In this document: positions 1 to 7,554 of the stretch, piece after piece | Numbering within the stretch: the stretch's first letter is position 1 | Layout of the letters: every line of letters begins with the position of its first letter | NCBI GenBank assembly: GCA_045586385.1 | Contig: JAZNAE010000061.1 | Span: forward strand, 1 to 61,406 | Origin: Suilimivivens sp045586385 | GTDB lineage: Bacteria > Bacillota > Clostridia > Lachnospirales > Lachnospiraceae | DNA length: 61,406 nucleotides | Direction of reading: 5' to 3' | Made by a program: the position numbers and the translations under genes | The notes under the pieces: generated by a model | Told to the model about the DNA's origin: nothing | Database searches by the model: none | Seen by the model: the letters and a program-made list of their open reading frames with translations, nothing else

Positions 1-33
1 AATTCTTTTCTTTGCAGATTTAATATTTGCCAC
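1..33 (-). CDS. rpsT: 30S ribosomal protein S20, N-terminal fragment (runs off left edge)
   Basis: Read on the minus strand, a GTG start gives MANIKSAKKRI, the conserved beginning of ribosomal protein S20, a small-subunit protein that binds 16S rRNA. Only the first 11 codons lie in the window; the rest is beyond the left edge. A strong Shine-Dalgarno (AGGAGGT, bases 47-41) sits 7 bases before the GTG, which fixes the start. The gene is divergent from gpr; rpsT next to gpr is also the arrangement in B. subtilis, which supports the call. Confidence 0.9.
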   Translation of the reverse strand, partial: MANIKSAKKRI

Positions 34-123
34 GATGTACACCTCCTATTAAAATCATCAGTTCTTTGAGATGTTCCATTAAAGCCGGAGACACGGACGT
101 CTTAATGTAAACATACGCATATT

Positions 124-152
124 ATTTTATAGGGTGTTTGCATATCTGTCAA
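124..152 (-). promoter_or_regulatory. Sigma-A-type promoter for rpsT
   Basis: On the minus strand there is a perfect -35 TTGACA (152-147), a 17-base spacer and a -10 TAAAAT (129-124). Transcription would start near base 117, giving an untranslated leader of about 84 bases before the rpsT GTG. That is long enough for leader-based control, but I recognise no known ribosomal-protein leader structure there. Confidence 0.75.
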
Positions 153-182
153 TATATATTTGAAAATATTTCTAAAAAAATT

Positions 183-212
183 GAGTAGTTTTATACAGGA
201 CTGCACATACTG
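183..212 (+). promoter_or_regulatory. Forespore (sigma-G/sigma-F type) promoter for gpr
   Basis: GAGTA (183-187) and CATACTG (206-212) are separated by 18 bases. This fits the sigma-G pattern GHATR-N18-CATNHTA with one mismatch in each box. In B. subtilis gpr is transcribed in the forespore by sigma-F and sigma-G, so both motif and location make sense. The predicted start lies about 20 bases before the gpr ATG. The divergent rpsT promoter lies immediately to the left, so one short region serves a vegetative and a sporulation gene. Confidence 0.55.
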
Positions 213-241
213 TAAAAAATCAAAAAAGTTCGGAGGAAACG

Positions 242-1159
242 ATGGGCAGTTTTAGGGTAAGAACGGACTTGGCATTGGAAGCAAAGGAAAGTGTGGATAA
301 AGATGCACAAGATTTACAGGGAGTGTCTGTACAGGAGGAATATGATGAGGAAAGTGAAGTGCGGATTACTCATGTGGTGATAGAGAGTAAAAACAGTGCA
401 AAACTACTTGGGAAGCCAATGGGTACCTATATCACCATAGAGGCACCTGCCATGGCACTCCCGGATGATGATTATCACAAAGAAATAGCAAAGGAACTGC
501 AAAAACAGCTTCAAAAGATTGTTCCGGGAATAGAAAAAGAATTATCCGTAATGATTGTGGGGCTGGGGAACCGGGATGTGACGGCAGATGCGCTGGGACC
601 CAATGTAGTGGATAATCTGATCATAACAAGACATATGGTAAAGGAATTCGGAAAGGCAGCCTACAATAAAGAAAGAGTTCCGGTAATAAGTGCACTGATT
701 CCCGGGGTTATGGCGAAAACCGGAATGGAATCCGCTGAAATTATTAAAGGTGTGGTGAAGGAAACGAAGCCGGATGTCATAATTGTGGTTGATGCGCTGG
801 CGGCAAGATCTACAAGGAGACTAAACCGGACGATTCAGATCACCAATACGGGAATCCATCCCGGTTCAGGGGTGGGAAACCACAGAAATTCCATTACACA
901 GGAAAGTATGGGAGTGCCGGTAATTGCCGTCGGCGTACCTACGGTTGTAGATGCGGCAACCATTGTAAATGATGCGCTTTATAAAATGATGGGAAATGTA
1001 GTGGATGAGTTCCCAAAGGTTGCGGAGGAAATCAGAAACAGCCTTGGTGAACTTTACAACATGTATGTAACAGGTAAAGATGTGGATTATGAAATTAAGC
1101 AAATCAGCCATATCATTTGCAATGCAATTAACGGGGCTTTAGACATGCAAGGAAATTAA
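242..1159 (+). CDS. gpr: GPR germination protease (SASP-degrading)
   Basis: GPR is made in the forespore as a zymogen and, on germination, degrades the small acid-soluble proteins that coat spore DNA. The 305-residue protein has the family signatures GLGNRDVTADALGP (about 107-120) and VVDALAARS (182-190). D116 and D184 in them correspond to the acidic residues considered catalytic in this aspartic-like peptidase family (A25). RTDLALEA (7-14) resembles the site where GPR removes its own pro-peptide. The ATG follows CGGAGG at good spacing. The protein is shorter than the Bacillus enzymes (about 370 residues), as is common in Clostridia. spoIIP follows after 84 bases in which I see no terminator, so the two are probably co-expressed. 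Confidence 0.95.
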   Translation: MGSFRVRTDLALEAKESVDKDAQDLQGVSVQEEYDEESEVRITHVVIESKNSAKLLGKPMGTYITIEAPAMALPDDDYHKEIAKELQKQLQKIVPGIEKELSVMIVGLGNRDVTADALGPNVVDNLIITRHMVKEFGKAAYNKERVPVISALIPGVMAKTGMESAEIIKGVVKETKPDVIIVVDALAARSTRRLNRTIQITNTGIHPGSGVGNHRNSITQESMGVPVIAVGVPTVVDAATIVNDALYKMMGNVVDEFPKVAEEIRNSLGELYNMYVTGKDVDYEIKQISHIICNAINGALDMQGN

Positions 1160-1243
1160 GCGGGAATGAATGTCCAACGGAAAGCATATATTGTTACGAT
1201 ATAAAAGAAATAAAAATGTAACAATAACCGTATGGAGCAATGA

Positions 1244-2560
1244 ATGGCAGAAAGAAAACAGATAAATGGCAGAAAAATAATAATAACATGCGTTATAGCT
1301 ATGATTGCAATTTGTTTCGTGAAAGGTGTGGCGGATGCAAACGATGCGGATGCGACAGAGAATAATAGTTTTTCTCCGATAGAAGGATTTATGAGCAAAA
1401 CTATGGAGGAAAACTATTTTATGTTGTCTGCTTATCTGGAGAACGGAGAAGAAGTGACTTCGCTTGAAGGAAGTGTGCAGCAAACCATACAGGGAATGTT
1501 ACCCATATATAACTATTTGGAAAGTGATGATGAAGGGGAGATAACAGAAGATGAACTGATGGCGGAATTCTACCGCCAAAAGGAGGGCAGTGATGAAGAT
1601 ATTAAAAGAATCCCGGAAGAACAATTGGATTACGAATCGGATGCACTGCATATTGAGAACAGTATGCTTGCGGAAATGGAGCAGGAGAATAACCGTTATA
1701 AACAGATGGGACAGGATGAACAAGAGGCAGGAGAAGGCGTAACGCAGCAGACGCTGCCGGGGGAGACAGATTTTTTGCAGGCCGCCTATCCGGCTTATAC
1801 ATATGATTGGGCAGAACAGTGGGATTATGACAGCCTGGTTTCCAACTTTTTTGCAATAGATGCTTCGACCGATTTAAAGGAAGAGTATGTGAACTTAGAT
1901 AATCTCTTGTATAAAGATATGTCTGTAGATAAAGACAGTGAAGGTCCGCAGATTCTGATTTACCACACGCACTCCCAGGAGGCCTTTGCAGATTCGGTAG
2001 AAGGGGACGCGTCAACAACAATTATCGGGGCAGGTGAAAAGATAGCGGATTTGCTTACAGAAAAATACGGATTTAAGGTACTGCATCATACCGGTGAATA
2101 TGACGTGGAAACCAGGGATGACGCCTATTCCAATTCCCTGCCCGCACTGGAAAAGATTCTTGCGGAAAATCCGTCCATCCAGGTGGTGATAGACCTACAT
2201 AGGGATGAGATGTTGGAGGGAAAGAAGCTGGTTATGGATTTGCAGGGAAAGCCTACGGCAAGATTCATGTTCTTTAACGGTATGAGTCACATTAGGGATA
2301 AAGGAGATATCTCTTATTTGGAAAATCCGTACATACAGGATAATTTGGCATTCTCCTTTCAGGCGCAGGTGGCTGCCAACGAATATTATCCGGGTATTGC
2401 CAGAAAGATTTATCTGAAAGCCTACCGTTACAATTTGCATTTGCGGGCAAAAAGCATGCTGATTGAGTTGGGAGCACAGACGAATACGGTAGAAGAAATC
2501 ATGAACGCCTGCGACCCGCTTGCACATATTATCGCCATTGTTTTAAATGGAAATTCATGA
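1244..2560 (+). CDS. spoIIP: Stage II sporulation protein P (engulfment peptidoglycan hydrolase)
   Basis: SpoIIP is an amidase/endopeptidase of the SpoIID-SpoIIM-SpoIIP complex that thins septal peptidoglycan and drives forespore engulfment. The 438-residue protein has one N-terminal membrane anchor (about 11-30). A long acidic stretch (about 90-175), rich in Glu and Asp and probably disordered, follows, then the amidase domain. The likely zinc ligands are visible in YHTHS (240-244) and IDLHRDE (316-322). The start is the ATG after TGGAG. Its stop codon TGA forms part of a predicted extended -10 box for lepA. The neighbours gpr, lepA and hemW match the usual Bacillota order. Confidence 0.93.
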   Translation: MAERKQINGRKIIITCVIAMIAICFVKGVADANDADATENNSFSPIEGFMSKTMEENYFMLSAYLENGEEVTSLEGSVQQTIQGMLPIYNYLESDDEGEITEDELMAEFYRQKEGSDEDIKRIPEEQLDYESDALHIENSMLAEMEQENNRYKQMGQDEQEAGEGVTQQTLPGETDFLQAAYPAYTYDWAEQWDYDSLVSNFFAIDASTDLKEEYVNLDNLLYKDMSVDKDSEGPQILIYHTHSQEAFADSVEGDASTTIIGAGEKIADLLTEKYGFKVLHHTGEYDVETRDDAYSNSLPALEKILAENPSIQVVIDLHRDEMLEGKKLVMDLQGKPTARFMFFNGMSHIRDKGDISYLENPYIQDNLAFSFQAQVAANEYYPGIARKIYLKAYRYNLHLRAKSMLIELGAQTNTVEEIMNACDPLAHIIAIVLNGNS

Positions 2561-2566
2561 TATAAT
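2539..2566 (+). promoter_or_regulatory. Extended -10 promoter for lepA-hemW overlapping the spoIIP stop
   Basis: TGATATAAT (2558-2566) is a perfect extended -10 element (TGn plus TATAAT); its TGA is the spoIIP stop codon. A partial -35, TTGTTT (2539-2544), lies 16 bases before the -10. Expected transcription starts about 35 bases before the lepA ATG. This would let the vegetative genes lepA and hemW be expressed independently of the sporulation genes in front. Confidence 0.65.
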
Positions 2567-2607
2567 ATTGCGCGAGAAAAAAGGCAGTTGCGTAGAAAGG
2601 CATAGAT

Positions 2608-4422
2608 ATGGCACAGATTGATCAGAGTAAAATCAGAAACTTTTGTATTGTAGCACATATTGACCACGGAAAATCAACCCTGGCAGACAGAATCATTGAA
2701 CATACAGGGCTTTTGACCAGCAGGGAAATGCAGGCTCAGGTTCTTGACAATATGGAACTGGAGAGAGAACGTGGTATTACGATTAAAGCACAGACCGTAA
2801 GAACCGTTTACAAGGCAAAGAGCGGAGAAGAATATATTTTCAATTTGATTGACACACCGGGACATGTAGACTTCAACTATGAGGTAAGCAGAAGTCTTGC
2901 CGCATGTGACGGTGCGATTTTGGTAGTGGATGCAGCCCAGGGTATTGAAGCCCAGACGCTTGCAAATGTCTATTTAGCACTGGACCATGATTTGGAGGTA
3001 TTTCCCGTTATCAATAAGATAGACCTGCCCAGCGCAGAGCCTGACAGGGTAAAGGATGAAATTGAGGATGTGATTGGTATTGAAGCGCAGGATGCACCCC
3101 TTATTTCTGCCAAAAACGGCATTGGTATCGAAGCGGTCTTGGAAGCAATTGTAGAAAAAATTCCCGCACCAGGCGGAAGTGCGGACAATCCTCTTCAGGC
3201 ACTTATTTTTGATTCCCTTTATGATTCCTATAAAGGCGTTATCATTTTCTGCAGAATTGTGGAAGGAAAAGTAAGCAAAGGGACAAGCATCCGTATGATG
3301 GCCACGGGAGCTACCGCGGATGTAGTGGAAGTAGGTTATTTCGGTGCGGGACAGTTTATTCCCTGCGAAGAACTATCTGCCGGTATGGTTGGTTATATTA
3401 CCGCTTCCATCAAAAATGTAAAGGATACGGCAGTAGGTGATACCGTAACAGATGATAAACGGCCTTGCAGTGAACCCCTGCCCGGATATAAGAAAGTAAA
3501 TTCCATGGTATACTGCGGTGTTTATCCGGCGGACGGAGCCAAGTATCCGGATCTTCGTGATGCACTGGAGAAATTGCAGTTAAATGATGCCTCACTTCAT
3601 TATGAGCCGGAAACATCCATTGCACTCGGATTCGGTTTCAGATGTGGCTTCCTTGGACTTTTGCATTTGGAGATTATCCAGGAAAGATTGGAGAGAGAGT
3701 ATAATTTGGATTTAGTTACTACGGCACCGGGCGTTATTTATAAAGTACACAAAACAAACGGGGAAGTGATTGAACTGACCAATCCTTCCAATTTGCCGGA
3801 CCCTGCAGAAATTGAATACATGGAAGAACCCGTAGTCTCTGCAGAGATTATGGTGACCACAGAGTTTATCGGTTCCATTATGGAACTTTGTCAGGAAAGA
3901 CGCGGCAGATATTTGGGAATGGAATATATGGAATCAGCCAGAGCACTTCTTAAATATGAACTTCCGCTCAATGAAATCATTTATGACTTTTTTGATGCAC
4001 TTAAGTCCAGATCAAGAGGCTACGCATCCTTTGATTATGAACTGAAAGGCTATGAACAGTCTGAACTGGTCAAACTGGATATATTGATTAATAAAGAAGA
4101 GGTGGATGCGCTTTCCTTTATTGTTCACAAAGAAAGTGCTTACGAGAGAGGCCGCAGAATGTGCGAGAAGTTAAAGGATGAGATTCCCAGACACTTGTTT
4201 GAAATACCCATTCAGGCTGCCGTAGGCGGAAAAGTGATCGCAAGGGAAACAGTGAAAGCCATGCGTAAGGATGTGCTTGCCAAGTGTTACGGTGGTGATA
4301 TTACCCGTAAAAAGAAATTGCTTGAGAAGCAGAAGGAAGGAAAGAAACGTATGCGTCAGGTGGGTAATGTGGAAATTCCACAGAAAGCCTTCATGAGTGT
4401 ACTGAAACTGGATGAAAACTAA
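2608..4422 (+). CDS. lepA: Elongation factor 4 (LepA), ribosome-associated GTPase
   Basis: LepA/EF4 is a translational GTPase that acts on the ribosome in translation fidelity or 30S biogenesis. The 604-residue length is typical. The G domain shows the G1 loop AHIDHGKST (16-24), the switch region with RGITI, and DTPGH; NKID is the G4 motif. The LepA-specific C-terminal domain is present, ending with the KKLLEKQKEGKKRM stretch that contacts the ribosome. The stop overlaps the start of hemW by 11 bases, so the two are translationally linked. An extended -10 promoter lies at the spoIIP stop. Confidence 0.97.
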   Translation: MAQIDQSKIRNFCIVAHIDHGKSTLADRIIEHTGLLTSREMQAQVLDNMELERERGITIKAQTVRTVYKAKSGEEYIFNLIDTPGHVDFNYEVSRSLAACDGAILVVDAAQGIEAQTLANVYLALDHDLEVFPVINKIDLPSAEPDRVKDEIEDVIGIEAQDAPLISAKNGIGIEAVLEAIVEKIPAPGGSADNPLQALIFDSLYDSYKGVIIFCRIVEGKVSKGTSIRMMATGATADVVEVGYFGAGQFIPCEELSAGMVGYITASIKNVKDTAVGDTVTDDKRPCSEPLPGYKKVNSMVYCGVYPADGAKYPDLRDALEKLQLNDASLHYEPETSIALGFGFRCGFLGLLHLEIIQERLEREYNLDLVTTAPGVIYKVHKTNGEVIELTNPSNLPDPAEIEYMEEPVVSAEIMVTTEFIGSIMELCQERRGRYLGMEYMESARALLKYELPLNEIIYDFFDALKSRSRGYASFDYELKGYEQSELVKLDILINKEEVDALSFIVHKESAYERGRRMCEKLKDEIPRHLFEIPIQAAVGGKVIARETVKAMRKDVLAKCYGGDITRKKKLLEKQKEGKKRMRQVGNVEIPQKAFMSVLKLDEN

Positions 4423-5575
4423 GAAGAAACCCTTAAGTATCTATATACATATCCCTTTTTGTGTAAGAAAATGCCTGTATTGCGACTTTTTGTCCGGACC
4501 GGCAGAGGAGGAAACAAAGAGCCGGTATGTAGACAGGCTTTTAGAAGAAATCAGCCGGGAAGCCGTAAAGTATGCTTCGTATGAGGTGCATACCATCTTT
4601 CTGGGCGGGGGGACACCATCAATTCTTCCGGCCTCTGACATAGAGCGGATACTGAAAGCAGTGGCATCGGCATTTGATGAAGGCAAGAACCGCGAGATCA
4701 CCATAGAGGTGAATCCCGGTACGGTAACCGGAGAAAAACTGAAAGCCTACCGCGAAATGGGGATTAACAGGATCAGCATGGGTTTGCAGTCTGCTGACAA
4801 TGAAGAGCTGCAACAGCTTGGACGGATTCATACCTATGAAGAATTCCTTGATACCTATGAAAATGCAGTTAAATCAGGATTTAACAATATAAATATAGAC
4901 TTAATGTCCGCAATACCGAAGCAGACACTGCAGAGCTATCAGGAGACCTTAAGCAAGGTTTTGTCGCTAAATCCGCAGCCTGCACACATATCAGCGTACA
5001 GCCTGATTATCGAGGAAGGAACGCCGTTTTATGAGAATACACCGCCACTTCCCGACGAGGAGACGGAGCGGGAGTTGTATAAAATAACTAATGATATTTT
5101 ATGCAAAGCCGGATATCACAGATATGAAATTTCCAATTATGCAAAGAACGGGCATGAATGTGCACATAATAAAGTGTATTGGAAGAGGGGTGATTATGTA
5201 GGCTTTGGTATCGGTGCGGCGTCACTTGTGGGCAATGTGAGATTTAAGAATACAGAGGATATCAATCTTTATCTTTCACAGCCGGATGTCCGGGAGGATG
5301 TACAAACGCTTTCTGTAGAAGAGCAGATGGAAGAGTACATGTTTTTGGGACTGAGGCTCACAGAAGGAATAAGGGAAGAAGATTTTAGGAAAACGTTCGG
5401 TCGATCAATAGAAGAAATATATCCGGGCGTGGTAGATCAGTTTGTAAGGCAGGGCCTTTTGTCATATGAACCGGGGGATGAACCGGGGAAGGGACGCATT
5501 GCCCTGACAGAGCGTGGACTGGATGTAAGCAATGTGGTTATGGCAGAATTTCTTCTTTCTGTTGAAAGTATATAA
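4412..5575 (+). CDS. hemW: HemW-like radical SAM haem chaperone
   Basis: This is a radical SAM protein of the HemW family (formerly called oxygen-independent coproporphyrinogen oxidase-like), a haem-binding chaperone rather than a true HemN. C17, C21 and C24 in CVRKCLYC would hold the 4Fe-4S cluster, followed by the SAM-binding FLGGGTPS. The C-terminal HemN-type domain is present (EEYMFLGLRLTEGI). The 387-residue length is normal. It overlaps lepA by 11 bases, the same lepA-hemW pairing as in B. subtilis. In many relatives hrcA-grpE-dnaK follows here, but in this window a sigK-like gene follows instead. Confidence 0.9.
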   Translation: MKTKKKPLSIYIHIPFCVRKCLYCDFLSGPAEEETKSRYVDRLLEEISREAVKYASYEVHTIFLGGGTPSILPASDIERILKAVASAFDEGKNREITIEVNPGTVTGEKLKAYREMGINRISMGLQSADNEELQQLGRIHTYEEFLDTYENAVKSGFNNINIDLMSAIPKQTLQSYQETLSKVLSLNPQPAHISAYSLIIEEGTPFYENTPPLPDEETERELYKITNDILCKAGYHRYEISNYAKNGHECAHNKVYWKRGDYVGFGIGAASLVGNVRFKNTEDINLYLSQPDVREDVQTLSVEEQMEEYMFLGLRLTEGIREEDFRKTFGRSIEEIYPGVVDQFVRQGLLSYEPGDEPGKGRIALTERGLDVSNVVMAEFLLSVESI

Positions 5576-5590
5576 GGATATTTGTATAAT
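5562..5590 (+). promoter_or_regulatory. Strong sigma-A-like promoter before the sigK-like gene
   Basis: TTGAAA (5562-5567), a 17-base spacer and a perfect TATAAT (5585-5590) make a near-consensus housekeeping promoter that overlaps the last codons of hemW. I see no sigma-E-type -10 (CATACANT) here, which is what would normally drive a sigK gene. The predicted leader is about 65 bases and contains the hairpin described at 5616-5651. Confidence 0.6.
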
Positions 5591-5615
5591 TGTTTTAGGT
5601 GGAAAGGCACTTAGT

Positions 5616-5651
5616 CTTTGTCAAAGTCATAGAATAATAAAAATGACTTTG
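5616..5651 (+). promoter_or_regulatory. Leader hairpin with two competing pairings before the sigK-like start
   Basis: CAAAGTCAT (5622-5630) is perfectly complementary to ATGACTTTG (5643-5651), giving a 9-base-pair stem with a 12-base loop. The 5' part of the same segment (CAAAG) can instead pair with CTTTG at 5616-5620. The downstream arm runs directly into the GGGGG ribosome binding site (5651-5655) of the TTG start, so the hairpin could affect translation. There is no U-tract, so it is not a normal terminator. Confidence 0.45.
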
Positions 5652-5661
5652 GGGGCGCCTT

Positions 5662-6297
5662 TTGAAAACATTTATGCAACCGTTGTCTTCTTCGGAAGAA
5701 GCATATTACTTGCAACTGCTGAAAGAAGGAGATGCCGATGAGGCCGAAATGGCGAGGGATATTCTGATAGAAAGGAACCTGCGCCTGGTAGCCCACATTG
5801 CCAGAAAATATCAAAATGTGGATGAGGATATGGAGGATTTGATATCAATCGGAACCATAGGACTCATCAAGGCAATTTCTTCCTTTGATGCCGGAAAGGG
5901 GAAACTGAGCACCTACGCATCCAGATGTATAGACAATGAGCTTTTGATGATGCTTCGTTCAAGAAAGAAAAGTGCCAGAGAGGTTTCGTTATTTGAGCCT
6001 ATCGGAACTGATAAAGAAGGCAATGAAATTAGTTTTCTGGATATTATAGAGCAGGAGCAGCCAGATGTATCGGAGCAGATGGAGTTTGAAGAGAACGTAT
6101 CCAAAATGATGCAATTGCTTTCAGAGGTACTAACTGACAGGGAGCAGGAAATTATTGCCATGCGCTACGGACTACTTACCGGTGAAGAAATAACACAGCG
6201 TGAAATCGGACAGATGCTTCATATTTCAAGGAGTTATGTGTCCAGAATTGAAAAAAGAGCATTAGAAAAACTGCGGAGCGGTTTTGAAAAGAAATAA
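5662..6297 (+). CDS. sigK: Sporulation sigma factor, sigma-K-like, without pro-sequence
   Basis: This 211-residue sigma-70-family factor would direct RNA polymerase to late mother-cell genes (coat, cortex, lysis). Region 2 (EDLISIGTIGLIKAISSF) and region 4 with its helix-turn-helix (ITQREIGQMLHISRSYVSRIEKRALEKL) match sigma-K closely, as do PLSSSEE near the N-terminus and IGTDKEGNEISFLDI. The start is TTG at 5662 with GGGGG upstream; an in-frame stop at 5644-5646 excludes a longer N-terminus. The roughly 20-residue membrane pro-peptide of Bacillus pro-sigma-K is therefore absent, as known for C. difficile. Sigma-E is the main alternative identity. pilT follows after 21 bases. Confidence 0.8.
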   Translation: MKTFMQPLSSSEEAYYLQLLKEGDADEAEMARDILIERNLRLVAHIARKYQNVDEDMEDLISIGTIGLIKAISSFDAGKGKLSTYASRCIDNELLMMLRSRKKSAREVSLFEPIGTDKEGNEISFLDIIEQEQPDVSEQMEFEENVSKMMQLLSEVLTDREQEIIAMRYGLLTGEEITQREIGQMLHISRSYVSRIEKRALEKLRSGFEKK

Positions 6298-6318
6298 AAG
6301 GTTACGGAGGATAAACGG

Positions 6319-7374
6319 ATGCCGTCAATTAAAGAAATGCTTACAATTGCAAAGGATGCGGGAGCATCTGATTTACACCTTACGGTAGGAATACCGCCTA
6401 AAATGCGTGTGAACGGGCAACTGATTACCATGGATTTTCCCAGAATGATGCCGCAGGATACAGAGGCACTGCTTGATGAAATCATGAATGAAAAACAACG
6501 GCAGAAATTTGAGGAAAAAGGGGAACATGATATGTCTTTTTCCATTCCGGAGCTTGGACGTTATCGTGTCAATGCCTATAAGCAGAGAGGCTCTGTGGCA
6601 ATTGCACTGCGTTTGGTAGGAACACAGGTACCTTCGCCGGAGGAGCTCGGTGTACCAAAGAGTGTAATTGATTTATATCAGCGCAAGCGTGGATTGGTAC
6701 TTGTTACGGGACCTACCGGTAGTGGTAAATCCACAACACTTGCGGCAATTATCGATAAAGTAAACAATAATAGGGAATGTCATGTGATCACACTGGAAGA
6801 CCCTATCGAATATCTGCACCAGCACAAGATGGCAATGGTCAATCAAAGAGAAATCGGTTTGGATTCCCAGACCTATGCCAATGCCTTAAGAGCTGCCCTG
6901 CGTGAAGATCCTGATGTCATTTTGGTAGGAGAAATGCGTGACCTCGAAACCATCAGTGTGGCGATTACTGCAGCAGAAACAGGACACCTTGTCCTTTCCA
7001 CACTGCATACCATCGGTGCAGCCAGTACGGTTGACCGTGTAATTGACGTATTTCCGCCTCATCAGCAACAGCAGATCCGTGTACAGCTTGCCAATGTACT
7101 GGAAGCAGTTATTTCCCAGCAGCTGATTCCGAAAGCGGACGGATCGGGACGAGTGGCAGCATTTGAAATTATGCATGCAAATCATGCCGTGAGAAACTTA
7201 ATACGTGAAGGTAAGTCGCATCAGCTTATGAGCGTTATGCAGACCAACAGAAAGTCAGGTATGATTGCCATGGATGAAACATTGCAGCAGCTTTACTTTG
7301 AAGGCAAGATTTCCAGAGATCTGGCAATTCAATTCGCACAGGACCCTGACAGTATGGAAAATAAATTATTCTAA
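6319..7374 (+). CDS. pilT: Type IV pilus retraction ATPase PilT
   Basis: PilT is a hexameric cytoplasmic ATPase that depolymerises type IV pili, powering twitching and DNA uptake. The 351-residue protein has the Walker A GPTGSGKST (131-139), an Asp box (TLEDPIEYLH), a Walker B (DPDVILVGEMRD) and a His box (LSTLHTIGA). The C-terminal LIREGKSHQL corresponds to the PilT AIRAGK signature that separates retraction from extension ATPases. GGAGG lies 8 bases before the ATG. It stands apart from the main pilus cluster, just after the sigK-like gene and before a terminator, so it is likely transcribed with sigK rather than with pilB-pilC. Confidence 0.93.
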   Translation: MPSIKEMLTIAKDAGASDLHLTVGIPPKMRVNGQLITMDFPRMMPQDTEALLDEIMNEKQRQKFEEKGEHDMSFSIPELGRYRVNAYKQRGSVAIALRLVGTQVPSPEELGVPKSVIDLYQRKRGLVLVTGPTGSGKSTTLAAIIDKVNNNRECHVITLEDPIEYLHQHKMAMVNQREIGLDSQTYANALRAALREDPDVILVGEMRDLETISVAITAAETGHLVLSTLHTIGAASTVDRVIDVFPPHQQQQIRVQLANVLEAVISQQLIPKADGSGRVAAFEIMHANHAVRNLIREGKSHQLMSVMQTNRKSGMIAMDETLQQLYFEGKISRDLAIQFAQDPDSMENKLF

Positions 7375-7402
7375 AAAGCCATTGATTTTTACGTTCATTT
7401 CA

Positions 7403-7449
7403 GATACAGTAAAAGTATCCATACAGGATATTTTTACTGTATCTTTTTT
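7403..7449 (+). terminator. Rho-independent terminator after pilT
   Basis: GATACAGTAAAAGTATCC (7403-7420) and the complementary arm (7426-7443) form an 18-base-pair stem with one non-Watson-Crick position and a 5-base loop, followed by a run of six T. It separates sigK-pilT from comM-dprA. The remaining 105 bases before comM hold small inverted repeats (for example GGGTG/CGCCC) but no promoter I would defend. Confidence 0.88.
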
Positions 7450-7554
7450 ATAAGTATTCTTATGTTACTTTGCCGTATCGGCATTCTAAAATCATGGGTG
7501 TAATCGCCCGCATTTTCAAATTATTTATTACATTTCAAACAAAGGAGGGATTTT

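Noticed and set aside
5532..5741. A 69-codon plus-strand open frame overlapping the hemW end and sigK start
   Set aside because: It overlaps two solid genes, spans a promoter and hairpin, and resembles no protein family.
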